Shown here: one piece after another, positions 1 to 9,196 of the stretch
How positions within the stretch are numbered: the first letter of the stretch is position 1
How the letters are laid out: every line of letters starts with the position of its first letter
Origin: Saussurea involucrata
Taxonomy: Eukaryota > Streptophyta > Magnoliopsida > Asterales > Asteraceae
NCBI GenBank assembly: GCA_033807775.1
Contig: CM066314.1
Span: 147,239,429 to 147,303,428 of the forward strand
Length of the DNA: 64,000 nt
Reading direction: 5' to 3'
Program-made: the position numbers and the translations under genes
The notes under the pieces: generated by a model
The model's input: only the letters and a program-made list of their open reading frames with translations
Told to the model about the DNA's origin: nothing
Database searches by the model: none

Positions 1-715
1 TTGGCTTGGATGCAGTCTTCTTTTCGTTCAGAATCTCCATCACCCCATCTTCATCTTGAAGAAGCATCTCATAGAGCTCGTGGATGCCAACTTTCTTCAT
101 TAAGTGGTTGTGCTTGACATGAGATGCGAATATTTTCCATTCAGGCAAGAGGTTGTTGAGGAACTTAAGTGCGTTCTCCGTGTTAGAACGAGTGATTTGA
201 TTCTTGTGAAGCTCATTGAGAAGAAGACAGAAGCGTTCATAGGTCTGAGAGAGGGATTCACCGGTGCGCTGCTTAAACCCATCAAACTTGGTTATGGAGC
301 TGTTGATTTTCAGTTGATTCCCGACTTCGCTCCCGCACATCATTTTCTTCACCTGATCCCACATGCCCCTTGCTGTCTTTTTGTAGCTGTTGATGGCAGT
401 GTAGATCGTGTTGGGTAGAGCTTGAACAAGGTACCTTTTAGCATGCTTTTCTCCCTCAATCATGCCTCTTTCGTCTTCAGTCATATCGGAGAGTGTCTTT
501 TTCTCGACATGACCTGGAGCTCCTGCTTCAGTAGTTGGTATAGTCTTCATGGGTTCAGGAATTGGCTCATCTTCTAGAGCTTGCCAGATAAACTCGAAGT
601 TATCCTTTGACTCAATGAAGATTAGAAATCTGTCCCGCCACTGGCTGTACTCACCTTGGTAGAGGCAAGGTGGTTTGGAATCGGTGCCGATAGCGAGAGC
701 GTCGCGCGAAGACAT
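1..715 (-). CDS. gag: copia gag (UBN2-type), 5' part of polyprotein
   Basis: An open frame runs from ATG at 715-713 to the window edge with no stop, about 238 codons. It is the N-terminal capsid part of a copia polyprotein, which packages element RNA in cytoplasmic particles. The protein begins MSSRDALAIGTDSKPPCL and carries the YxxWRDRFLIFIES region, then a helical stretch with W-D-Q-V and F-L-N-N-L-P-E-W-K motifs typical of the UBN2/gag-polypeptide family (family knowledge). The ATG is chosen because it is the first in frame after the leader and the N-terminal motif follows directly. No break is visible, so this copy may be young. Zinc knuckle and pol would lie left of the window. Confidence 0.85.
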   Translation of the reverse strand, partial: MSSRDALAIGTDSKPPCLYQGEYSQWRDRFLIFIESKDNFEFIWQALEDEPIPEPMKTIPTTEAGAPGHVEKKTLSDMTEDERGMIEGEKHAKRYLVQALPNTIYTAINSYKKTARGMWDQVKKMMCGSEVGNQLKINSSITKFDGFKQRTGESLSQTYERFCLLLNELHKNQITRSNTENALKFLNNLLPEWKIFASHVKHNHLMKKVGIHELYEMLLQDEDGVMEILNEKKTASKP

Positions 716-1720
716 CTTCAGTTGCACTAGAGTGATTGTCAGACGATTTGTTCGATTCAAAGTGATAACCTAACGCAAGGTACTAAGAGTGAAGTCCTAA
801 CGCATGTTCTAAGAGTGGATTATGCTAAATCAGGTAAGAAATCAACTAAGCAGAACTTACCGGATAGGAATCCGGATGTGTTGTCTGATCTGGAAGTGTC
901 CGGATCAGATTGAGTGTTAATGTGTTCACTCAGCAGAGGTATCCGGATAAACAAGTGTTTCCGGAAGAACTAAGGTTTTCGGATAACAATAGGTTACCGG
1001 ATGAAATGAGTTTCCGAATGAAATTATCAAAAAATAGAACTTACCGGATGAATCAGGTATCCGGATGAGATGCTTTTCGGAAGAATGACTTACCGGATAA
1101 CAGTGTCCGGAAAGAATCAATTTTTACCGGAAACTTTGAGTTGTCCAGATAAAATAGTTTACCGGAAACTTTGAGTTGTCCGGATAAAATATTTTACTGG
1201 AAACTTTAGGTTTCCGGAACAATTGTGTCCGGAAAGGTGGAATAAAGAACTTACCCGGAAAGAGGAAGCGATGTTCCGGAAAGCTGGATGGTATCCGGAA
1301 AAAACGGCTGAGTTGTCCGGATACTGCGGCTGAGGTTTCCATGTCGATTGGAAATCGATTAGGGTTGCTTAAAAACGTTCTTGAAAGGTTAGGAACTCGA
1401 ACAAACACAATAATAACAATACCCAAATCGATTTTGAAGCCAAATAACACGTTTTTGATGATAAAAATTTGATTTTGGCAATAACACAAACCAAAAACTT
1501 GAAACTTTGATTTTGCTTAAAATCGAATAAGATGATCAAATTAGATGGTGAAAAATTGCAGGATTGATTATGATAAAGATACGAACAGACTGCAATAAGC
1601 TATAACATTCGATTTTCACAGAATCAAAATCTGATCAAAGTGATCAAGAACACAGCAGTCGACTAATATATGAGAATTCTTACCAGAAATCTTTTAGAAG
1701 CTTTGAATCGATTCGTCCGT
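716..1720 (-). other. leader (5' UTR) of element A
   Basis: This is the roughly 1-kb untranslated stretch between the primer binding site and the gag ATG of A. No credible ORF is seen in it. The 885-1335 part is filled with CCGGA words, described separately. Confidence 0.75.
885..1335. repeat. CCGGA-word cluster in leader of A
   Basis: Roughly 25 dispersed words of the type TTACCGGAT, TCCGGATAA and TTTCCGGAA occur in 450 bp, spaced irregularly at 10-30 bp. Two neighbouring units around 1120-1200 repeat almost exactly (ACCGGAAACTTTGAGTTGTC). Variants such as TCCAGATAA and TTACTGGAA look like deaminated CpG versions of the same word. Confidence 0.85.
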
Positions 1721-1735
1721 TGGCTCTGATACCAA
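1721..1735 (-). promoter_or_regulatory. primer binding site of element A (tRNA-iMet)
   Basis: On the minus strand this reads TTGGTATCAGAGCCA, complementary to the 3' end of initiator tRNA-Met, one base inside the LTR end. It fixes the orientation of A. Confidence 0.9.
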
Positions 1736-1736
1736 T

Positions 1737-2017
1737 TGTGAGTTTTAGATCAGTGCAACAATCAATAGAAATCAATACATAACAATAAGAACAGTATGAT
1801 TTCCAATGGTCATCCAATTCACTTTCAATATGAGAGAGTTTACAATATGCTTGTGAAAATAAAAATGACAACTAGCTTAATTCTAAGCTAATCAACACAT
1901 TAAATACTCTAGGCCCATGGTTACAAGCCTGTGGCCCATTTACACAAAATAAGGCTCAAAATACAGAAATAACAGTTTAGCCCTTGAACTTCTATTCAAC
2001 ATAATTTGACCCTAACA
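1737..2017 (-). repeat. 5' LTR of element A
   Basis: This 281-bp LTR on the minus strand begins TGTTAGGGTC and ends CTCACA just before the primer binding site. The right boundary is set by the resumption of the RT frame of element B at 2018. Confidence 0.85.
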
Positions 2018-2992
2018 AAGGTCATATCATTCTTGTTCAAATATATGTCGATGATATTATATTTGGTTCCACTAACCCTGACCTTTGTACTCGTTTCACT
2101 GAAAGGATGAAAGCAGAGTATAAAATGAGTATGATGGGTGAGCTAACATATTTCCTTGGTCTTCAAATCAAGCAAAATGAAAAAGGAACTTTCATTCATC
2201 AGGGAAAGTATGTTAAAGATATGCTGAAGAAATTTGATTTAACTCAGAGTTCAGCTATGAAAACCCCTATGGCACCGCCGCTGACACTAAACAAGGATCC
2301 TTCAGGAAAACCTGCTAATGTCACAGCTTACCGTGGGATGATCGGCTCTCTTCTGTATCTTACAGCTAGCCGACTTGATATCATGTAAGCAACATGTTTG
2401 TGTGCACGATTTGAAGCTGAACCTAAGGAATCTCATTTAATCGCTGTAAAGCGAATCTTTCGTTACCTTAAGGGTACTCCCAACCTAGGTCTTTGGTATC
2501 CCAAAGACTCAGGGTTTGATCTAACTTCCTATTCAGATAGTGATTTTGCAGGTTGCAAATTGCATAGGAAAAGCACCACAGAAGGCTGTCAGCTCCTGGG
2601 TGGAAAGCTGGTGAGTTGGACAAGTAAAAAAGAAAAACTCAATGTCCACCTCAACCGCTGAAGCTGAATACGTAGCCGCTGGAAGCTGTTGCTCTCAGGT
2701 CTTGTGGATGAGAAATCAACTACTGGACTATGACCTTCAGCTCTCCAAAATTCCATTCTATTGCGACAGCACAAGTGCCATCGCTATAGCCAACAATACA
2801 GGACTACATTCAAAGACTAAACACATCGAAATCAGGTATCATTTTATCAGAGATCATGTGATGAATGGAGATATAGAACTTCATTTTATTCCAACTAACT
2901 TTCAGTTAGCTGATCTATTTACCAAACCTCTTGATGAGACAAGATTCAACTTTCTCATCAGCGAGCTTGGAATGCTGAACTTAGAAGAATAA
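2018..2992 (+). pseudogene. pol: copia pol fragment: RT (palm onward) and RNase H, broken
   Basis: This is the C-terminal part of a copia polyprotein (reverse transcriptase and RNase H). Visible motifs are the catalytic YVDD box (IYVDDIIFGS, about 2044), the MSMMGELTYFLGLQ stretch, YRGMIGSLLYLTASR, the RNase H motifs SDSDFAGC and AEAEYVAA, and the terminal LADLFTKPLDE block. It is broken by a TAA at 2386-2388 where a Phe codon is usual, and by a frameshift near 2635 just after SWTSKK. The natural end is the TAA at 2990. The upstream RT fingers are separated from it by element A. Confidence 0.9.
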
Positions 2993-3945
2993 AATCTTCA
3001 GCGGTTCACATTTGATCAGTGATTATAAAATGAACTTGTATAACTCTCTATCACCTACTCTCTGAACAAAATTGATTCGCTGATATCAAAGTATGTTCTC
3101 TTTTACTCGCTGACGTTCGTATGAATGCAAGATTTCAAAACAAATTGCATCGCTGTATATCTCTTCCTTTCAGCGATATTTTGAAATTTCTAAAATAAAC
3201 ACTGATACTTCTATTCAGTGCTTCATGTTTTAAAAATGTCCCTGAGTTTTCAAAATCCTTAGAGACACCCTAAAATATGAAAGGACGTTTGTGACGTCAT
3301 CAAACGGATAAACAATGGCACGCTTTTCTCTGACACGTTCGCCCGTTTCGTCTTCCTTGTCCAATCAAATTCAAGGGACGTGTCCGTGTCATCATGAAAA
3401 ACTTTCTCGCTCACAGTTTTTCTCTCTCTACTCTAACTATATAAACACTTTGCATTTATATTTTTACCTTTTACGCGAATATCATCTCTTCAAAGCAAGA
3501 ACTCTCTGTTGCATTCAAAATATTAACCTAAGAACGTGATTCATCTTCTTCAACATCACAGGTTAACATTTCTTTTATTTTGCAACTAATACACTTGTTT
3601 TTGATCTTATTCTTGTTACTAAAAGATCAAACAAAAGAACTCTTTAAAATGAAATCATTTCTCTTCATGATTTTATGAACACCATCTTAATGATTGTTCT
3701 TCAAGTTTAAAACAAAAATCTTAAACTTGTATCTTCATATGTTTTTCCAGAATCCTTTCTTTAAGAGGAAACTGGAAAATAAGCCATTCACTAGATTTTG
3801 AATTTTTGTCAAAACTAGAAAACCCTAATTTCTATTTCTTTCTCTAAATAGAAATTACACATCCCTAAAAACCCTTATTTTGGAACTTTATCCATTTTAA
3901 GAAACTTCTGTTCATATTCTTCATTCTTATATTAAATAAACAGAA
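2993..3945 (+). other. spacer between pol and ORF3 of element B
   Basis: This 950-bp non-coding stretch follows pol. It contains several TCAGCG/CGCTGA words (for example near 2999, 3078, 3107 and 3170). A TATA-like ACTATATAAAC at about 3436-3446, followed about 510 bp later by the ORF3 ATG, could drive a separate ORF3 transcript; this is inference. No ORF is credible. Confidence 0.5.
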
Positions 3946-6900
3946 ATGGCATCAACTACTGAAGCTCCTACTACAAAGTCCCCCAATGCTGCTTAGAATA
4001 CTAAACTCACCAAAGCTCCTCAGGTTGATTTTAAACTCGAGCAGGTTACCTTTCAAAGAAACAACCCTTAGGCTCTCTTCGACTTCCTTCAAAAGAAGCA
4101 GGTCACACACCTTGATGACGCTGTAAACTTTCTCAAAACCTGTCCTCTATCGACAACTCTGACCATTGCACCCCCCGCTCATCGAAATCTACTAGCTCAG
4201 TTCTGGTATACTGCCAGAAGAGCTCAGGTACCCTCAATCAAAGATCCAAAGAAAATGCTCGATGTCATTCTTTGTGACACCAAACATGGAACTTCCCAGA
4301 TCACCCCTGGTACTATCAGGCGTGCCCTAAACCTTCCTGGTAGTTCCAAAGAAAAACGCTTTGTCCCCTTGCCAAACCCCAAAAACCCCGCTGATAGGGA
4401 AAGCACTGATTGCATTCTTTGATGCAATGAAGTATGTATGGGAAACAGGGAGAGATGAACTCCCTGAGAAGAAGCTGACCGCCATCAAGAAATCGAAGAT
4501 GCCCAGCGAAATGAACTTCATCTTCGCTCACTTGATCAGCTGCCTGACAGCGAAAACTGGGTCAACTGACCAAGCATCACACCCTCAACAGACAATGGGA
4601 TATGCACTGCTGAAGGGCCTTCACATCAATTGGGCATCAATCATCTACAACGATATGGTGCTCAGGGTGGATGCGGCTGATAGACCAACAACTGTTCCAT
4701 ATCCACGGTTTGTAAGTGCTCTCTTTCTACACAGACTCGGGGACGAATACCCGAAGGTGGGCGACCTGAGACTCTCAAAGGTAGGCCCTAAAGTTCTTGG
4801 CTTCAAACCCCTGCCAAACGAGGTACGTCTTACTACTCTCTTATCTATTCTCAATCCCCCCACTTCTTCTACTTCTGCAGCTACCACCTCGGCGGCGGTA
4901 ATCCCCACCGCTGATACCCAGGCTGCAACTCCCATTCCTCGAAAGAGAAAACATTCTTCAACCTCTCTTGATGCTCAAAGGATCAAGAAAACCAAGGAGC
5001 AACCCTCAAGCCTTCACAGGCTGAAGACTCTGCGGCTCACTCTTCTCTAGAGCCGTTGGATAGTTCAGTGGTACGCTCTGCCATAGCTGATAAAGCCACC
5101 CTTTCTACGCCAACTTCAGCGTCTCTAAACGCTGAGGTTATTAACTTGGAACAGAACCTCCCTCCCTCAGTACCTCTAAGTACTGCAGAAGTCATTCCCA
5201 GCGGATCCAACGCTGAACCTCTTACCCAATCCCTCTTCTCAACCTACATTCCTCCTACTATTTCTTTGGTCACTCCACCACTCATCCCCTCACTCTCTGC
5301 AACAAACATCACCCTCAGCGATACAAATGCTGAAGCTCTACAGAGGATGATGAAACAGAATATAGGACCTGCGGGCACTTCTCAGCGCAAAGGCTCTCTG
5401 GAAGACGACATGGAAACTTTTACAGGTCATCGAGCATTCGATGATTTCGTCAACCACCCCGCAGGTATACACAACATCCTAAACACTCCTCTCTCAAAAT
5501 CCCCAACTTCTGAGCTTTCCTTTGTTCATAAGTTTTCAACTTTTTCAGGTCCTAATCTGGGCGACATCAACACATCGCTCAAGGATTTATCCAACGAGGT
5601 GGAATCTCTCACCACCACCCTATCTACAAAATCTTCAGTGGTTACAAACGCTGGAGAGGATCTCAAAAAGCTGACCACCGAGGTCCAAGGCAAAGCCTCC
5701 AGTGCTGATCTGGAGAAGGTGGAAGGTAGCATTGGAATATTTGCTACTACTCTCGCTGAAAACTCCACCTCCATCAACAATCTCAACTTCACCAACAACA
5801 CCATGTCCAGCGATGTCACATCGCTGAAGACAGCGGTTGGTAACCTTCAGGGAGAGGTGTCTTCCCTGAAGACGGATGTCCGCACTGCCACCGGTCTACT
5901 GCTACAAATCCTTGACCGTCTGAACGCTCCAACTTGCACTCCCTCTCACTTTACTCAGACGGATCGAGAAGCTCTCCAAAAGACCAGTCCTACTATTTCT
6001 GGCCTAGAAGACAGAATAGTAGTGATTGAAAGCTTCATGGGGATCACTGGCCTGGAAGACAGTGACCCAAAGCATACTGACGCTGCTGCTACCTCTGTTT
6101 CCTGCCCCATCCATCATGTGGAAGAGGGGGAGAAGGATCAATACCTTCCCCATAATGTTGAGGGGGAGAAGAAAATTCAGGAAGACCTTCCCCAGAACTC
6201 TGAGGGGGAGGGTATAATCTCTGCATCTGCATCTGCTGAAAAACCTCAGGGAGTTGAAAACCCTGAGGGAACCGAAAAACCTCCCTCTGAATCTAAGGGG
6301 GAGCAACTAGAAGAGGAAGCTGAACCTGAAGCTGACGCTGATGTCACAGAACCCTATGCTGATGAGGAAGAATCTAAAGAAGAAGCTGAAGAAGATTAAG
6401 ACGTCGATATTGCTGATAATGAACCATCCTCATCACCAAAAGCTGATGATGATGACGATGATGATGACGACGTCGACTTCTTCCTTCAGCCAGTCAAAAG
6501 AGCCCCTGCTAAAAAAGGGGTCGTCTTCAATGAGACTTCAGGGGAGGGGACCACCAAAAAGCCTGCAGCGACTGAAGCTGACAAAGGCAAAAACAAAGGC
6601 CTCGCTGCAGAAGGCAATCTGACTATCTTGTTTCGAATGCCAGTTTGTCAGGTAACATATACTCTATTCCATTACACTGCATCCCTCCTCTATCCCTTCT
6701 CAACCTCAGTTCTCCTCTCCATAAAACCTCTATACACTTAACCTCATTCTTTCTCTATCTCCTTCTCCCAAATGATCTTACTTAAACGATCGTTGTGTTT
6801 CAGATAGTTCTCTACCCTGTTTGAGGATCTAGCTGAAGTTCCTCTAGCTCCATCAACAATAAATCCATCTCCTAATGCTAAAGAAATAATCCTAGTCTTA

Positions 6901-7962
6901 GACCTCGCTGAGACTGATGAACCTGAAGAAGAACTGCTCTCTCACAAAAACAGACCTTTCTTGGCTCCTCAAAAGCTAAGTGAAGAGGAACAGAAAAAGA
7001 GAGAAGCAATGATCAAACAGCTTGAAGATCGGCGAATCATCCGTGCTCCTCGATTCAAAATCACAAGAAAGGAAATCGTTGAACACCACCAAGCTGAAAG
7101 ACAACTCGCCGAACGAAGAAGAACTGAAGAAAGAGATAAAGCTTACGCTATTGAGCTCGCTCAACGTTCGGTGAAAGATCCTGATCTGAAGAAAACTCCC
7201 ATTGAAGTCCAACGTCAATTGTGGAAGGATGCCAAAAAGATCATCGAGAAGAAAACCAAGCTATCTGACTCTACCCTGGAATGGTGCAAAGAAAGGCTAA
7301 ACTATCGATCGTCCATAAACGTTCCTGTTGTTGAAACTGACATATTCAGAGAAAATGGTACTAAGGAATCCATCTATGTTTCTACGATCAAGAAGTACGG
7401 TTTCTCTGAGTGGTTGGATATGCGAATAGCCATTCAGAAATCTCGCTCAGCGTTTAAAAGCCATGTCGAGAAAATTATAAATTCTCAGATCGACTTGGTT
7501 ACATCTGATGTGGATATTCCTCCTCCTCCTCCCAATCCAGTTCAACGTAGAAGGGCCTCTGCAAAGAAAAAGATCATTCCTTCAGACTCATGTCCTCCTA
7601 TAAGAAACGAAACCGGAATCGGCTTTTCACGTGCTGAAGTCCTTGGTCCTGAACCTGATCTTTCAGCTCTTGACATCTCCCTGCCCCCTGGTGAACGTTT
7701 TGTCCCAGGTAAAGTCTTAAGCGATCCCTATGGTATCTTCTTCAGAGACTACGATGGACGAGAATGCTTTCAACGCATCTCTGAGCTACCCATCACCCCT
7801 ATCGAACAGCTCAGGGATCTCGTCTATTGGTGCGGATTAATGAAGCCCCTGATTTTCAAAGAAGCAAAGAATAGACGGGATCTTGGAGAAAAAGTCCCTG
7901 ATTGGATGATCCCTACCACAAAATCTCTTGATGAACTACTCGTTAAGAAAGAACCTGAATAG
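3946..7962 (+). pseudogene. post-pol ORF3 of element B (unknown function), broken
   Basis: A long reading frame lies between pol and the 3' LTR. It begins at ATG 3946 (MASTTEAPTTK) and ends at the stop at 7960-7962. The N-terminal third is a globular region with FWYTARRA, a W-x-T-G stretch and ALLKGLHINWASIIYNDMV. The middle (about 5056-6399) is Ser/Thr/Pro rich with likely coiled coil (SSLKTDV heptads) and a strongly acidic tail. The last part (6820-7962) starts with basic helical sequence (EEEQKKREAMIKQLEDRR) and ends in a conserved globular block. Breaks: TAG stops near 3994 and 4068 at positions reading like former CAG codons, an inserted A near 4399, a shift near 5005, and TAA at 6397. 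No signal peptide or clear membrane helix is seen, so the term env-like is not supported by the sequence. The same architecture and length recur in element D. Confidence 0.75.
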
Positions 7963-8228
7963 CTGATAGGATTTCCTTGTAATTCTTCTATCTTTATCAG
8001 CTTATATCTTTCGTACTTGTAAATTTTATTTGTTGTACTTGTAATTTTTCCACTTCCCTTTGTAACATATACGAAGTTTAAAGAAAATTTTCAACGAATG
8101 TATTTTACTCCATCAGTACTTAAAAGATCCCAGAAAACAGTAAAAGGGACAAATATTTTATGAGTTCTTTTTATCCTTATGTTTTCATACTTAGCAATTT
8201 TCTTTTGTTCCTATGACATAATCAAATA

Positions 8229-8237
8229 GGGGGAGAT
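8229..8237 (+). promoter_or_regulatory. polypurine tract of element B
   Basis: AGGGGGAGA directly precedes the 3' LTR (followed by one T). Further GGGGGAG copies sit upstream in ORF3 (around 6125, 6165, 6205 and 6298), as expected for the multiple polypurine tracts of Sireviruses. Confidence 0.85.
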
Positions 8238-9196
8238 TGTTGATCCAAACCCTCAGTGATTTTATAATGACCCTCTGAAAAACACTTAGTGAAAATTGTA
8301 AGTAGACAATATGTATATATGTTTTGTCATCAAAGAAAATACTAAGTCTATTTAGTATCGCTGATAAAACATATGCTTTAAATTACATATTCAGCGAACC
8401 CTGTTCATCAGCAAGCCCTGAGCCTGTTCAGTCTTACTGATGATCGCTGATAGTTTTGGCTGTTTACTTATAATCTCTGAAGACAAGTTTCACGTCAATT
8501 ATGTTCTACGCTGAAGTCGAAGATTAAGCCCAAGAACCCAACGACAAGTCTACTAATGAACTGATGCAGATATCAGCGAAGCCAAGATTTGTCCACTCAA
8601 TGTGAAGTATCAAGTAGAAGACTTCAGTGAACGCTGAACTTTATCACTCGCTGATAAAGATCTATTCAGTGAACGCTGATCATGGAGTTTCCTCTACAAG
8701 TTACGTTTGTCTTTCCCCCTTGCACGTCTCCGTACGATCTGTCAGAACGGACATCCCTTTTGTCCAGAATCGTACAACCAACTCTGATTCTACATTGTTC
8801 ATCATCCGGATACTAGGTTGTCTACCAAGGTCAAAACATGCAACCAATCAGCTGATGCCACGTGTAAAGTTGTACTGATATGCATTAAATGCATGCAGTA
8901 TATAAGAAGAACCCTACTTCAGAAATGAAGTGCTCGGCCATCTTCTTCTCTCTACTACTTTGTGTTAGAATATTATACTTAATATTCTTATCTCCTTTCT
9001 TTCTTATTTCTAAGTGCAAGAAATCTTAGTGTTCTCTTAACTTGTTTAGATTAGGTTTATACCTTAATCTTATTCCGCAACAAGTTGTAAATTGTTTGAT
9101 AAATATCAATAAACAATTTAGAAAAGTAAAATCTGTGTGTTTGTATTCAACCCCCCCCCCCTTCTACAAACTTGTATAACCCTTTCGGGACCAACA
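8238..9196 (+). repeat. 3' LTR of element B
   Basis: This 959-bp LTR starts TGTTGATCC and ends GGACCAACA, imperfect inverted ends. It holds about eight CGCTGA/TCAGCG words in its first 450 bp, a CCACGTGTAA G-box near 8858, a TATA box (TATATAA, 8899-8905) and a C12 run near 9151. The sequence after 9196 belongs to another element. Confidence 0.9.
8899..8905 (+). promoter_or_regulatory. TATA box in 3' LTR of B
   Basis: TATATAA in AGTATATAAGAAG context lies about 300 bp before the LTR end, downstream of the CGCTGA words and of a G-box at about 8858. Confidence 0.65.

Larger units (their letters stand above)
1..2017 (-). mobile_element. Ty1/copia LTR retrotransposon A (5' part, runs off window)
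   Basis: Read on the minus strand, the element starts with an LTR (2017 to 1737), then a tRNA-Met primer binding site, a leader of about 1 kb rich in CCGGA words, and a gag ORF that leaves the window at base 1. Its outer end abuts bases 2018 onward, which read straight into a copia reverse transcriptase (IYVDDIIFGS), so A has inserted into the pol gene of element B. The second LTR and the matching target duplication lie outside the window. Confidence 0.9.
2018..9196 (+). mobile_element. Sirevirus-like copia element B (3' half)
   Basis: From left to right: the C-terminal half of reverse transcriptase and RNase H, a 950-bp spacer, a 4.0-kb post-pol ORF, a polypurine tract, and a 3' LTR. The 5' half lies left of the A insertion, off window. 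Repeated GGGGGAG tracts, a roughly 1-kb LTR and an extra ORF after pol are known traits of Sireviruses. The right end (9196) is followed by sequence of a different, older element (C), so B inserted into C; the presumed 5-bp target duplication at 9197-9201 is CATAA. Confidence 0.85.

Noticed and set aside
1124..1489. Minus-strand ORF over the CCGGA cluster
   Set aside because: It lies in the leader before gag and consists of translated repeat words.
3946..7962. ORF3 as a captured host gene
   Set aside because: Its place between pol and the polypurine tract, and its recurrence in D and C at the same position, make it an element gene.
3946..7962. ORF3 as a classical envelope protein
   Set aside because: No signal peptide, no clear membrane helix and no Cys-rich ectodomain can be seen.
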